Shown: positions 17,058 to 26,876, counted from the first letter of the stretch. The stretch: DNA of 64,000 bases from Sediminibacterium sp. C3 (GCF_000508085.1 NZ_KI669560.1:2545815-2609814), one strand, 5' to 3'. Made by a program: numbers and translations. Notes: generated by a model from the letters alone, not told the origin.

Positions 17058-18764
17058 TTATCGTTTGAAAAAACCCAAAACAACACTAAAAGCAACTACA
17101 GCCAATGCGCCGGCAACATTCAACCAAAGAAAGCCTAAGCCTATTACATTGTATTTATCCAGTAGAAATAATGCTATCACTAGCAATTCACCAATAACAG
17201 CTGCCCAGAAAACAGCCGTGCCGCCTATTTTTTTAAAATAAAATGCCACTAAAAAAATTCCGAGGATTACACCGTAAAAGAGCGACCCCAAAACATTAAC
17301 AGCTTCAATCAAACTTCCCATTCCTGTAGCAAACTGTGCTGTGATTATGCAAAATACTCCCCAGAAAAAAGTATACCATTTAGAGAGTTGATAATCTTTT
17401 AATGATTGTACAGCTATATCAACTGAATCCTTAGCACTAAAAAATCGTTTATGAAAATCAACCATGGTGCAGGAAGCCAAGGAATTCAAGGCAGCAGCAA
17501 TAGAACCCCAGGCAGCCAGAAATATGATGGCAATCAATAATCCTACCAACCCTGCAGGCAAAAAGTCTACCACAAATCGCAGGAAAATATAATTGGTATC
17601 ATTGGTGTCAGCAGCAGGCACTGCCTTTTTTATAACCGTTTTATATTCTTTTTTTAGAGCAGCCAATTTTTCTGCCCCAATCGCCACACTGTCTTTTAAT
17701 TGAGGTGTAGATTTTAAAATATACAATTTGCTATTTGCCTGCTGATTAAATTGCTGTTCTTCAAACTGATATCTGATTTGTAGCAATGAATCTTTATATG
17801 GCGTCTGCATGGCTTTGTCTTCTGCAGCTTTGTTAAAGAAAATAGGGGATGGATTAAATTGATAAAAGGTAAACAAAAGAGCTCCCAGTAAAAGAATGAA
17901 AAACTGCATAGGAACTTTAACCAGGCCATTCATGAGTAAGCCCAACTTACTTTCTGATTCACTTTTGGCGGTTAAGTATCGTCCCACCTGCGATTGATCT
18001 GTACCAAAATAAGAAAGGGCAAGAAAAAAACCACCAATAATTCCACTGATGATATTATAACGGTCTTTCCAGTCAAAGCCGTTTTCAGTAAATCCGGTGG
18101 TAATTACATTCATTTTTCCAGCGGCACCACTAACTGCCAGGGCTTCACTAAAACCAACATTTTCCGGAAGATGTTTTACAATCAGGTAACCTGCTATAAA
18201 CATTCCAATAAAAATGATAATTAATTGCAACTGCTGCGTATATGCAACGGCTTTGGCTCCTCCGGTAACCGTATACACAATTAACAAACCACCCATTACA
18301 ATATTGGTATAGTAAATATCCCAGCCCATCAGGGAAGATAGAATAATGGAAGGCGCATAAATACTGATGCCGGTAGATAACCCTCTTGACAATAAAAAAA
18401 GCGCTGATGTAAAAGTTCTTGTTTTAACATCGAAGCGTTGCTCAAGATATTCATAAGCTGTAATCACTTTTAATTTGCTGAAGAGCGGAACAAATGTGAT
18501 ACACAAAACCACCATTGCAATAGGAATACCAAAATAATACTGAACAAAACGCATCCCATCAGTAAATGCCTGTCCGGGAGCAGAAAGAAAAGTAATCGCA
18601 CTGGCTTGAGTTCCCATAATACTCAGCAACACAATATACCAGGGCATATTTCGGTTACTCAGAAAATAGCCTTCCATGTCTTTACTGGTCTTGCTTTTGT
18701 AAACACCATAAGCAATAATTCCAGTAAGCGTTACTATTAAAACAATCCAATCAGTCAGTCTCAT
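17058..18764 (-). CDS. Sodium:solute symporter (SSS family)
   Basis: A 568-aa polytopic membrane protein with roughly 13-14 hydrophobic helices. It begins LTDWIVLIVTLTGIIAYGVY and has family-like GYFLSNRNMPWY, SAITFLSAPGQAF and YFGTDQSQVGRYLTAKS. The family drives uptake of sugars, amino acids or organic acids with Na+. Residues about 300-390 form a long hydrophilic, charged loop (EDKAMQTPYKDSLLQIRYQ and onward) not found in short members. Its ATG overlaps the stop of the 37-aa gene as ATGA, implying translational coupling. The neighbours (deacetylase and GH13 enzyme) suggest a sugar-type substrate, but this is inference. Confidence 0.92.
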   Translation of the reverse strand: MRLTDWIVLIVTLTGIIAYGVYKSKTSKDMEGYFLSNRNMPWYIVLLSIMGTQASAITFLSAPGQAFTDGMRFVQYYFGIPIAMVVLCITFVPLFSKLKVITAYEYLEQRFDVKTRTFTSALFLLSRGLSTGISIYAPSIILSSLMGWDIYYTNIVMGGLLIVYTVTGGAKAVAYTQQLQLIIIFIGMFIAGYLIVKHLPENVGFSEALAVSGAAGKMNVITTGFTENGFDWKDRYNIISGIIGGFFLALSYFGTDQSQVGRYLTAKSESESKLGLLMNGLVKVPMQFFILLLGALLFTFYQFNPSPIFFNKAAEDKAMQTPYKDSLLQIRYQFEEQQFNQQANSKLYILKSTPQLKDSVAIGAEKLAALKKEYKTVIKKAVPAADTNDTNYIFLRFVVDFLPAGLVGLLIAIIFLAAWGSIAAALNSLASCTMVDFHKRFFSAKDSVDIAVQSLKDYQLSKWYTFFWGVFCIITAQFATGMGSLIEAVNVLGSLFYGVILGIFLVAFYFKKIGGTAVFWAAVIGELLVIALFLLDKYNVIGLGFLWLNVAGALAVVAFSVVLGFFKR

Positions 18765-18874
18765 TTAAACAAGTTTGTTATCCATTCAAATAAAACAATC
18801 TGACACAGCAAAACAACTAATATAAATATATACCAGCTGCGCCATGATTTAAACAACGGTACTTTCTCTTTCAT
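18761..18874 (-). CDS. 37-aa single-helix micro membrane protein coupled to the SSS symporter
   Basis: A 37-codon frame starts MKEKVPLFKSWRSWY, continues with one hydrophobic helix of about 18-20 residues and ends with a short polar tail. Its TGA overlaps the symporter ATG (ATGA), and its own ATG overlaps the stop of the preceding small frame in the same way. That packing argues for a real gene. I do not recognise the family. Other SSS transporters are known to have small partner subunits, so an accessory subunit is one possibility (inference). Confidence 0.6.
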   Translation of the reverse strand: MKEKVPLFKSWRSWYIFILVVLLCQIVLFEWITNLFK

Positions 18875-19022
18875 TTTTTAGACCTTGAGTTTAATAATCC
18901 ACCTCCCAATAATCCCAACGCCAATCCAATCAACAATCCTGCTTTCACATTTTTCAAAAAGAGTCCAACTATTACCCCAATGATAACAAGCATGAAAAAA
19001 CTAATTTTTTTCTTGGTTGCAT
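18871..19022 (-). pseudogene. Small glycine-rich membrane protein, probably frameshifted at an A7 run
   Basis: As read, a 40-aa frame from the ATG at 18993 encodes a two-helix, Gly/Leu-rich peptide ending LLNSRSKK. An ATG at 19022, two bases past the deacetylase stop, reads MQPRKK and then leaves this frame at a run of seven A (19005-19011, T on the plus strand). One extra A would join them into a 50-aa protein starting MQPRKKISFFMLVIIG. That protein would fit tightly between neighbours (TAA-TT-ATG upstream, ATGA downstream). I therefore suspect a single missing base. The family is not recognised. If the sequence is correct, the shorter 18871-18993 frame is the gene. Confidence 0.5.
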
Positions 19023-19024
19023 AA

Positions 19025-21567
19025 TTATTTATTGGCAGTAGCCGCAATTAAGTTAGCCAATAATTTATAACTACCCGGAACTCCTGCTGGCAGCTGCCTG
19101 AATAAGACCAGACTAACATAAGTAAAATATCCTTTTCCATAACTGGCAGTAACCAAACTTCCCTTTGTAGGCGCATCATTGCTATCCTTCATTTGAAAAA
19201 ATGCTTCATAAGGTGCTTTTACTGGCTCCATCTGATAAGTACTTCTCTCCTGAACCCAATTGTCAAAATCCTTTTCACTAATCAGGTTCGGATAATTCAT
19301 AATTGGGTGTTTGCTATTCAGAAATTCCACTGGTGCATTTTCTTCCGTAACTCGAACACCAGACACAGAAAAGTCGTAAGGACCCACTTTAACACGCTTG
19401 TTTCCCACCAAATTATTCTTTAAATACTGTACAATTAAATGTCCCCCATTCTCAATGTATTGATTAAGTACATCATTTTTATTCGTGAGCCACTCATGAA
19501 TATTATAGGCCCTGATACCAACTACCACTGCAGCATATTGAGAAAGTTTGGATAGAACAATATCAGACTCTTGTAAAATATCAACAGTATGACCCAGTTG
19601 CAGTAATGCTTCGGGTACTTTGTCGCCTGCACCTACTATGTATCCCACTTTCTTGGGCGTTGAAAAAATAGTTTCGTCAATCAATTGTATCTGGTCTTTG
19701 TACAAGTAATTGATTGCGGGTATATGATCATAATGAATTGATTTCAATTGCTGATCAAATGAAAAGTCTTGTCCATTTCGCTTTAACTGAACTTCACCGG
19801 TTATTGCATTCCCCTTTTCTTTTTAAGTACTTCTGACAAGGGAAGCGAGTATGGATAAATATTACCTGCAACTAAATTATAAGTGGTGTCTTTGGAAACA
19901 AGCAAGTTTTTATCGTCCCTCAAACCCAATTTTACCGGCACAGAATTAGCTGTAAAATTAGACTTGAACTGAAGCTGGATGTCTGGCTGAGGTATCTTCT
20001 TTTTATCGGGTGTTTTTAAATCTGAAATAATTACTTTTTTATTCAGCGAAACCAAGACGGGTGGAATAACAGTAAGCGGTTCATACAATTCGCCTCTAAC
20101 CAGATCTACATATTTGTATTGCAGAGGAGTCCTGAAATTAAAGGTTTCTCCGTAAACAGTAAAGGTAAAACTAGCTTCAAAATCCGGTAAGGAATTAGCA
20201 AGTCCAATTAAATGTTGGTCCGAAACATTAAATGTTCCCATATCATTCATAGGAGATGCCAGCCAATAAGGCTGACTAAGCGGTTGATTGGCAGGAATAG
20301 TGTACTGATATGTAAAATTGAAATTGTTATTGTTTTGCAAAGGCAGCTGCATAGATGAATCAAAGGCTATTTTACCCTGAGATTTCAGCTGTATCTGCAA
20401 CAAATTGATATTCGCTTCGCTTCGTTTATTAATCAGGAACTGAATACCCAATTTTTCACCAGGAATCGCATATTCCATTTCAGTAGTTGCTTCAGCAATC
20501 AATCCTGAACTGGCAGCAATTAAACGGGACAATTCAGATAATTTCTGATCCTTCCATATTGCATTCATAGAGATTGATTGAATCTGTCGATACAATTCTA
20601 CAAGTTTAGGTACTGCATTTTCAGGTTTTACAAATTGGAAATCACGAATCAATGCATCTATTTTCTGCTCTACCATTTTACCTGAATTCCCAAATCTGCT
20701 CCAATCGGTAATTACTCCATCCATTAACTGAGTCTTAGCAGAGTCTCCGGCAATCGTTACAAAATATTCATACAGTGGCCCTTTTCTTCTAGGCCTGCCT
20801 TCTCCCTGACTTTTGTGCATGGATCTGGCTTCTCCTCCAACTTCTCCGTAACTCTGACCAAGAAAGGAATTAAAAACTCCAGCATTTATTTTTAACTGAT
20901 TTTCACTGGTTGTATTGGCACCTCCGAAATTGAAGGTATTCCATAACAATCTTTTAGCTTGCCAGATATCAACTCCCATTTTTAATTGTTCCGGAAATTG
21001 ATTTGGATCTGCTGCAGCTTTGAATGCCTCTATGGATAAAATGGCGGAAGAAGCATGATGTCCATGTCCGGCTCTGGCATCTGGCGGGAAACGGTTGATA
21101 ATGATATCAGGTTGGAATTTCCTGATTACCCATACCATATCCGCCAGCACTTTTTGCTTATCCCAGATAGATAGTGTCTCGGTTGAGGTTTTACTGAACC
21201 CGAACTCATAGGCACTGGTAAAATACTGTTCTGACCCATCAATTTTTCTTGCTGCCAGTAATTCCTGTGTTCTGATAAGACCAAGATCTATCCCTTGCTC
21301 TGAACCAATCAGATTTTGTCCCCCATCTCCTCTTGTTAAACTGAGATAGGCAGTCCTGTATTTTTTCTCTTTAGCCAAAAATGGCAAAAGGCTATTGTTT
21401 TCATCATCCGGATGGGCAGCAATATATAAAACACTGCCCACCACTTTCAGTTTTTGTAATTCCTGAAAAATTGCCGCGCTTCCCATAGGTTCAGGCAACT
21501 GTGCTTTCAGACCAGAGAACCCCATGCACCATGCCGCAATAAAGGCCATAACAAAGTATCTAACCAT
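19025..21567 (-). pseudogene. PIG-L family deacetylase, split by a -1 base frameshift
   Basis: The N-terminal part (to the stop at 19801) has a signal peptide (from about MVRYFVMAFIAAW at 21567). It also has the PIG-L metal site AHPDDENNSLLPF, with TRGDGGQNLIGSEQG and HGHHASSAI. The C-terminal part (stop at 19025) continues in another frame: from NAITGEVQLKRNGQDFSFDQ into a Rossmann-like domain with VGYIVGAGDKVPEAL. Reading joins smoothly if one base is added in the A4G4/A5 stretch at 19811-19824, giving about 847 aa, the usual size of the long Bacteroidota PIG-L proteins. The family removes acetyl groups from N-acetylglucosamine-type sugars; this one is predicted to be exported. It heads the operon with the micro membrane proteins, symporter and GH13 enzyme. 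It may be a real broken gene or a sequence error. Confidence 0.85.
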
Positions 21568-21731
21568 TACATTCAAATGCATAAACAAATTGGTGTTTAA
21601 ACGAAGATAACCATAGTTATCGCTCTTGCTTAACCATTCAAAAAAAAATATGATGAGTATCATAATTGCGGGTAATGCAGGTCATATTTCACTCATTATT
21701 AGCTACTTAGCTTCGCATAAAATATTCGATT

Positions 21732-22364
21732 ATGAAAAAAATAATGACAGCCTTATTGCTTATTGTGGTTAGCCTAGGTGCTAACGCTCAGAAGAAAGGA
21801 TTACAGGGTACCAGCTTCGTAACCTCTCAGTTTGGCTATACCCAAATGAAAGATGGTATTGACAAGAATACCAATTTAACGGTATTACCCATCGTTGGAA
21901 CTTTTGTATCTCCTTCTGTAGCTATTGGTGCCGGTATTGGAACAGTTAATATAAAATCAGTAAGTGGCGCAACCACCAATGCCAATACCAGTTTATTTGT
22001 ATTTCAACCATTGGTAAGAAAATACTGGAACGTTGCCGGAAGTATGTATTTTTTTGGTCAACTGGCTGCACCTATCATCAGTGGTAAAGAAAAGCAAAGC
22101 GAATTGAAAGTAACACAGATAGGACTTGCTGCATCTGGTGGCTTTGATATGATTCTAGGCAAACATTTCAGTGTTGAGTTCTCGTATAACCTGGCTAACC
22201 TTTCTTTTACTACATTGACTCCAAAAACCGGCAACAAAACAACCATTACCGATTTCTCTCTGGCACATGTAGCGAATGTAGAAAGTGCATACAATACTGC
22301 TCTAGGTGGAAGCAATCCAACATTAACTACCCCACTATCATTTGGATTTAAATTTTTGTTTTAG
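21732..22364 (+). CDS. Small outer-membrane beta-barrel protein
   Basis: A 210-aa protein with a signal peptide (MKKIMTALLLIVVSLGANAQ) and a mature part of alternating hydrophobic strands. FVTSQFGYTQMKDGI, SVAIGAGIGTVNIKS and FSVEFSYNLANLSF resemble the OmpA/OprF-like or PorT-like eight-strand barrels of Bacteroidota, and it ends in phenylalanine (FGFKFLF). The function is unknown. It is divergent from the PIG-L gene and followed by its own terminator. Confidence 0.85.
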   Translation: MKKIMTALLLIVVSLGANAQKKGLQGTSFVTSQFGYTQMKDGIDKNTNLTVLPIVGTFVSPSVAIGAGIGTVNIKSVSGATTNANTSLFVFQPLVRKYWNVAGSMYFFGQLAAPIISGKEKQSELKVTQIGLAASGGFDMILGKHFSVEFSYNLANLSFTTLTPKTGNKTTITDFSLAHVANVESAYNTALGGSNPTLTTPLSFGFKFLF

Positions 22365-22385
22365 TTTAGAAAAATTGGATTTTTC

Positions 22386-22414
22386 AACCGGTCAATCTTT
22401 TTGACCGGTTTTTT
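22386..22414 (+). terminator. Intrinsic terminator after the beta-barrel gene
   Basis: A 10-bp perfect stem (AACCGGTCAA / TTGACCGGTT), loop TCTTT, then a T-run. It lies 21 bases past the stop. Confidence 0.92.
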
Positions 22415-22520
22415 ATTTTTTATACCCCTACTGTATAACATTCAACACTAGAAATGAGTCTACGAATCAGAAACCTGTTTAATTTGCAGACACTAATCGT
22501 ATTTCTATATTCATTTCAAT

Positions 22521-24776
22521 ATGAGCAAACCTATTATTATACTTTTATCTAGCTTTCTTGTTTCTCTTTCATCATTTGCTCAAACGATTCAGAAAATACC
22601 CTTGGATGGAAACCGTTGGTACCAATTAACCAATGCAGAAAAGGGGCTGCAACAATTAACAGATGGGGATTTATATACCCCTGTAGACGCCCAATACGAT
22701 AAAATTATACCCTTGCACGAATCTTATTATCCATTATTGAAAGGAGAATCAATGATAATTCAAAGTGTTAGGTTCTATGATTGGGTCGGCATGAGTTCAC
22801 AGCCCTTTGTGCTCTATATCATCGACAGCAATTGGACAAGGAAACCCATTGCTTCATTCGATGGAAGCAAATACGATAGATGGGTTGGCCCCTACCCCAA
22901 CAGACCCGATATTATTCAGCTGGATACCCCTGCCACCAATATTATGTATCTGATGCTGGTTTCGCAAAATGATTATCCTTCCGAAATGGAGCTGTACGGT
23001 ACTTATAAAGCACCTTTACCCGTAACTACGGTTATCAAAAAGAAAAATCCACTTTCGGGCTTATTGGGCATCAATGGGTATGAATGGAACTTTTCAGACG
23101 CAAGAACAGACCCATTTAGTATAGATCCTATCAGGCTAAAAACAGTAAAGCAGTTTGGGGGATTCAGGCACTATATGGATTGGCAGAAACTGGAATACAG
23201 ACAGGGCAGTTATACCTATAGTCCTACCAGAAGTGGCAGCTGGAATTACGATGCCATCTATGAAGCCTGTAAAAAGGAGGGCATCCCTGTATTGGCCTGC
23301 TTAAAAACATTACCAGACTGGATGCTGGCATCTTATCCGGATAATTTAAAAGACAACGAAAATAATCCGGTATTCTATGGCAAAAACCTAAGTGATCCTG
23401 CTTCTTATATTGAACAGGCTAAAGTTGGTTTTCAGTATGTGGCACGCTATGGAAAAAATAAAAATATTAATCCAGCCTTATTAAATGTATTTGACTCCTC
23501 CAGATTTACCGGAGATGAAATCAATACCATAAAAATTGGTCTAGGACTGATTGAATACATTGAATGTGAAAATGAAAGAGACAAGTGGTGGAAGGGAAGA
23601 AAAGCCTATCAGACCGGAAGAGAGTATGCAGCCAATTTATCTGCTTTTTACGATGGGCATAAAGGCAGTTTAGGAACCGGCGTTGGCGTAAAGAACGCAG
23701 ACAGTTCCATCAAGGTAGTAATGGCAGGAGTAGCACTGGCATCAACTGATTATTTCAGAGGCATGATTGATTGGTGCAAAGAATTCAGAGGTTTTCTACC
23801 AGACGGATCCGTAAATATATGCTGGGATATCATCAATTACCATCTTTATACGAATGACTCCAAAGCCCAACGCGGCATTGCGCCAGAACTAAAATCGAAT
23901 AATACCAATGCAGATTCAACTGCAAAAGCTTTCATATTAAATGCAGCAATTTACTTAAATAATATGCCCGTTTGGGTTACAGAAACAGGTTATGATATCA
24001 ACCCTGGCAGTCCTAATAAGGCAATAGTCGTAGGGAATAAAACGGTATTACAGACACAAGCAGACTGGTTGCTCAGAACAGCCCTATTATATGCCAGAAA
24101 CGGAATTGAAAAACAGTTTTTTTACCAACTGGAAGATGATAATACAGGATCACCTAAACTATATGCAACCAGTGGTTTATTGGGAGATGCATTGAGTAAC
24201 AGACCTGCTGCAGATTATATATACCAAACAAAAATGCAGTTTGGAAATTATGTATTTAATCAATCCCTTAATGCAGACCCCATAGTAGATGAATATTTAC
24301 TGAACGATACCGGGAAAATGTATGTAGTATATATTCCTGATGAAAAAGGCAGAACCGGAGTCTATACCTTACAAATAGGCAATGCTGATTCTGCCTATAT
24401 CTATACGCCCACAGCAGGTGCCAGTGAAATGACTGTGAGTAAATTTAAAGTCAACAATGGGAATATCATTGTAAATGCCTCCGAAACACCGGTCTTTGTA
24501 AAACCGGTTGGAAGGTCAGGAGGTAATCCTACAACCGTTACCGGTATTCAACTATTTCCCAATCCGGTAAAACATTCTATAACCATACAGGGATTGCAAA
24601 ATGGGAAACAGCAGCATTTAACGGTATTTAATAGCATCGGGAAGAGGGTTTCTCAGGCCATAACCACAAGTAATACCTTTCAGATGAATATGGCTTCTCT
24701 GCCGACCGGCATCTACTATCTGGAAATAAGGAACAACGATCAGAAACAAACCCTGAGCTTTATTAAAAGTAACTAA
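22521..24776 (+). CDS. Secreted GH clan-A-like glycosidase with type IX secretion tail
   Basis: A 751-aa protein. Residues 1-21 are a signal peptide ending SSFAQ. Residues about 25-165 look like a beta-sandwich carbohydrate-binding or discoidin-type domain (SVRFYDWVGM). The central part (about 175-590) resembles a TIM-barrel glycosidase: GFRHYMDWQKLEY, the IECENERDKWW segment with an NE pair typical of the clan-A acid/base, and WVTETGYDI with a likely nucleophile Glu. The last 75 residues form a type IX secretion sorting domain (LFPNPVKHSITIQG, LPTGIYYLEI). It is thus exported to the cell surface or medium. The substrate and GH family are not certain; GH39/GH5-type relatives are possible. Confidence 0.82.
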   Translation: MSKPIIILLSSFLVSLSSFAQTIQKIPLDGNRWYQLTNAEKGLQQLTDGDLYTPVDAQYDKIIPLHESYYPLLKGESMIIQSVRFYDWVGMSSQPFVLYIIDSNWTRKPIASFDGSKYDRWVGPYPNRPDIIQLDTPATNIMYLMLVSQNDYPSEMELYGTYKAPLPVTTVIKKKNPLSGLLGINGYEWNFSDARTDPFSIDPIRLKTVKQFGGFRHYMDWQKLEYRQGSYTYSPTRSGSWNYDAIYEACKKEGIPVLACLKTLPDWMLASYPDNLKDNENNPVFYGKNLSDPASYIEQAKVGFQYVARYGKNKNINPALLNVFDSSRFTGDEINTIKIGLGLIEYIECENERDKWWKGRKAYQTGREYAANLSAFYDGHKGSLGTGVGVKNADSSIKVVMAGVALASTDYFRGMIDWCKEFRGFLPDGSVNICWDIINYHLYTNDSKAQRGIAPELKSNNTNADSTAKAFILNAAIYLNNMPVWVTETGYDINPGSPNKAIVVGNKTVLQTQADWLLRTALLYARNGIEKQFFYQLEDDNTGSPKLYATSGLLGDALSNRPAADYIYQTKMQFGNYVFNQSLNADPIVDEYLLNDTGKMYVVYIPDEKGRTGVYTLQIGNADSAYIYTPTAGASEMTVSKFKVNNGNIIVNASETPVFVKPVGRSGGNPTTVTGIQLFPNPVKHSITIQGLQNGKQQHLTVFNSIGKRVSQAITTSNTFQMNMASLPTGIYYLEIRNNDQKQTLSFIKSN

Positions 24777-24781
24777 AAGCA

Positions 24782-24807
24782 AAAAGCCACTCAAATGAGT
24801 GGCTTTT
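24782..24807. terminator. Bidirectional terminator between the secreted glycosidase gene and tRNA-Asp
   Basis: A 12-bp perfect stem (AAAAGCCACTCA / TGAGTGGCTTTT) with an AA loop. It follows the glycosidase gene on the plus strand and directly follows the 3' end of tRNA-Asp on the minus strand. Confidence 0.88.
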
Positions 24808-24808
24808 G

Positions 24809-24882
24809 CGGACCGGACGGGACTCGAACCCGCGACCTCCGCCGTGACAGGGCGGCATTCTAACCAACTGAACTACCGATCC
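24809..24882 (-). tRNA. tRNA-Asp (anticodon GTC)
   Basis: A 74-base cloverleaf on the minus strand. The acceptor arm GGATCGG pairs with CCGGTCC (one G-T), followed by discriminator G. The anticodon stem CCGCC/GGCGG encloses loop CTGTCAC, giving anticodon GTC. The T arm contains GGTTCGAGTCC. The CCA end is not encoded. A strong Bacteroidota promoter lies upstream and a terminator follows at once. Confidence 0.97.
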
Positions 24883-24920
24883 ATTCCTTTGTTCGACAGG
24901 TTATGTCGTTTTTGGGATTG

Positions 24921-24949
24921 CAAAGATAAGGGGAAAAGAGTTTTTCAAA
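24921..24949 (-). promoter_or_regulatory. Promoter of tRNA-Asp
   Basis: TTTG-N17-TATCTTTG on the minus strand (a second TTTG gives spacing 21). The -7 element ends 38 bases before the mature tRNA 5' end. Confidence 0.65.
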
Positions 24950-24955
24950 CAAATC

Positions 24956-24985
24956 TTTTCAAAAAAAAAGCAATCCCTATTTTTA
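24956..24985 (+). promoter_or_regulatory. Possible accA promoter
   Basis: TTTT-N18-TATTTTTA differs from the Bacteroidota consensus at one base in each element and ends 17 bases before the accA ATG. Confidence 0.3.
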
Positions 24986-25002
24986 CCGCCAAATCATATA
25001 AT

Positions 25003-25983
25003 ATGCCTCAATACCCCAATAGACAATTTCTTGATTTTGAAACCCCCATCAAAGAGTTATATGAACAAATTGATGCAACAAAAAAATTAGCAGAGAAGAA
25101 TCCTAAAATAGACTATACCCTCACGCTACAGCAACTGGAAGCTTCTATACTTGAAAAGAGAAATGAAATTACAGCACATCTAACCCCCTGGCAAAGAGTG
25201 CAGCTTAGCCGTCATCCCGACAGACCCTATACCCTGAAATACATAGAGAAAATGTGTACCAACTTCGTGGAACTGCACGGAGACCGAAATGTGAAGGATG
25301 ATAAAGCAATGGTGGGAGGATTTGCTCAACTAGACGGCGAAACAGTAATGATTCTGGGCCAGCAAAAAGGGGTTAATACCAAAATGCGCCAGATGAGGAA
25401 TTTTGGTATGGCCAACCCAGAGGGATACAGAAAGGCATTACGCTTAATGAAACTGGCAGAAAAATTCAATAAGCCCGTTATCACACTGATAGATACCCCA
25501 GGTGCTTTCCCGGGACTGGAAGCCGAAGAAAGAGGGCAGGGTGAAGCCATTGCCCGTAATATTTACGAGATGATGAGACTGAAAGTGCCGATTGTTGTTG
25601 TAATCATTGGAGAAGGTGCAAGTGGTGGCGCATTGGGTATTGGTGTTGGTGATAAAACCCTGATGATGGAAAATACCTGGTATACAGTTATTTCTCCCGA
25701 GAGTTGCAGTTCTATTTTATGGAGAAGCTGGGACAAAAAAGAAACTGCCGCAGAACAGTTAAGACTTACCGCTTCCGACATGAAGGGATTTGGATTAGTG
25801 GACGAAATTGTTCCTGAGCCACTCGGTGGTGCGCACTGGGATTATCAGGAAGCAGCTGATATATTAAAGAAAAATATACAACAGGCTTTGGCTGAATTTA
25901 AAAACGTTGATCCCGCAGAAAGGATCAACAATAGAATTAATAAGTATTGTAAAATGGGATTCTGGGAAGAGTCTGCTATATAA
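25003..25983 (+). CDS. accA: Acetyl-CoA carboxylase carboxyltransferase, alpha subunit
   Basis: A 326-aa protein from the ATG at 25003 ([16 protein letters not shown]), the usual N-terminus and length for AccA. The open frame extends upstream through tRNA-Asp in antisense, so earlier starts are rejected. Diagnostic parts are [56 protein letters not shown] and [15 protein letters not shown]. With AccD it transfers CO2 from carboxybiotin to acetyl-CoA, the first step of fatty acid synthesis, in the cytoplasm. dapA follows after 5 bases, so the two are probably co-transcribed. Confidence 0.97.
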   Translation: MPQYPNRQFLDFETPIKELYEQIDATKKLAEKNPKIDYTLTLQQLEASILEKRNEITAHLTPWQRVQLSRHPDRPYTLKYIEKMCTNFVELHGDRNVKDDKAMVGGFAQLDGETVMILGQQKGVNTKMRQMRNFGMANPEGYRKALRLMKLAEKFNKPVITLIDTPGAFPGLEAEERGQGEAIARNIYEMMRLKVPIVVVIIGEGASGGALGIGVGDKTLMMENTWYTVISPESCSSILWRSWDKKETAAEQLRLTASDMKGFGLVDEIVPEPLGGAHWDYQEAADILKKNIQQALAEFKNVDPAERINNRINKYCKMGFWEESAI

Positions 25984-25988
25984 GATTT

Positions 25989-26876
25989 ATGCAAGTTCAA
26001 AATCAATTAAAAGGAACAGGTGTTGCGGTCATAACCCCATTTACCAAAGAGAATGCTGTAGACTTTACCGCATTGGGCAAAGTCATTGATTTTTTAATCT
26101 CCAATCGCGTAGAATACCTGGTTTTATTGGGCACTACAGGAGAAACCCCTGTACTATCCACCGCCGAAAAAACAGATATTTTGTTGTACTCCTATGAAAA
26201 AATTGCTGGAAGGGTTCCTGTTGTAGTAGGAATTGGCGGGAATGATACCAGACATTTGCTGGAAGACTTTACAGTGCTACCCCTTGAAAAAGCCACAGCG
26301 GTATTAAGTGCGGCTCCTTATTACAACAAACCTTCGCAGGAAGGTATTTTTCAGCATTATAAATTGATCGCCGAAGCTTCTACCAAACCCATTATTCTTT
26401 ATAATGTGCCAGGCAGAACAGGCAGAAATATGTCTGCAGCAACCACCCTTCGATTGGCCAATGAAGTTCCGAATATAATAGGAATTAAGGAAGCCAGTGG
26501 AGATATGGCTCAGTGTATGCAAATATTGAAAGAACGTCCTGAAGGCTTTTTGGTATTAAGTGGAGACGATGCATTGGCTTTACCACAAATAGCTTGTGGC
26601 ATGGAGGGAGTTATTAGCGTTGCTGCCAATGCGTTTCCGTCAGAATTTGGAAATATGGTAAGAGCTTGTTTAATGAATAACTTTTCTCAAGCCAGAGCAA
26701 TCAATAACGAATTAATCCCAACTTATGATTTAATGTTTGCAGAAAACAATCCTGCAGGTGTTAAAGCATTTATGTATAAAATGGGGCTAATTGAAAATGT
26801 TTTGCGCCTTCCGAACGTGCCTTTGAGCAAGCCGGTGTTCAGTGCCATTGAAGAATGGATGAGTAATAACCGTTAG
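25989..26876 (+). CDS. dapA: 4-hydroxy-tetrahydrodipicolinate synthase
   Basis: A 295-aa TIM-barrel aldolase of standard length. It has GTGVAVITPFTKENAVDF, the LLGTTGETPVLS substrate loop, YYNKPSQEG, YNVPGRTGRN with catalytic Tyr139, and GIKEASGD with Schiff-base Lys167. It condenses pyruvate with aspartate semialdehyde in the lysine and diaminopimelate pathway, feeding peptidoglycan synthesis. It starts 5 bases after the accA stop. Confidence 0.96.
   Translation: MQVQNQLKGTGVAVITPFTKENAVDFTALGKVIDFLISNRVEYLVLLGTTGETPVLSTAEKTDILLYSYEKIAGRVPVVVGIGGNDTRHLLEDFTVLPLEKATAVLSAAPYYNKPSQEGIFQHYKLIAEASTKPIILYNVPGRTGRNMSAATTLRLANEVPNIIGIKEASGDMAQCMQILKERPEGFLVLSGDDALALPQIACGMEGVISVAANAFPSEFGNMVRACLMNNFSQARAINNELIPTYDLMFAENNPAGVKAFMYKMGLIENVLRLPNVPLSKPVFSAIEEWMSNNR

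Noticed and set aside
19800-19830. Programmed -1 frameshifting in the PIG-L gene
   Set aside because: No clear heptamer with a downstream pseudoknot is evident, and PIG-L proteins are not known to need frameshifting; a missing base is simpler.
24799-25002. N-terminal extension of accA
   Set aside because: The open frame runs antisense through tRNA-Asp and its promoter; AccA proteins begin at the MPQYPNRQF position.
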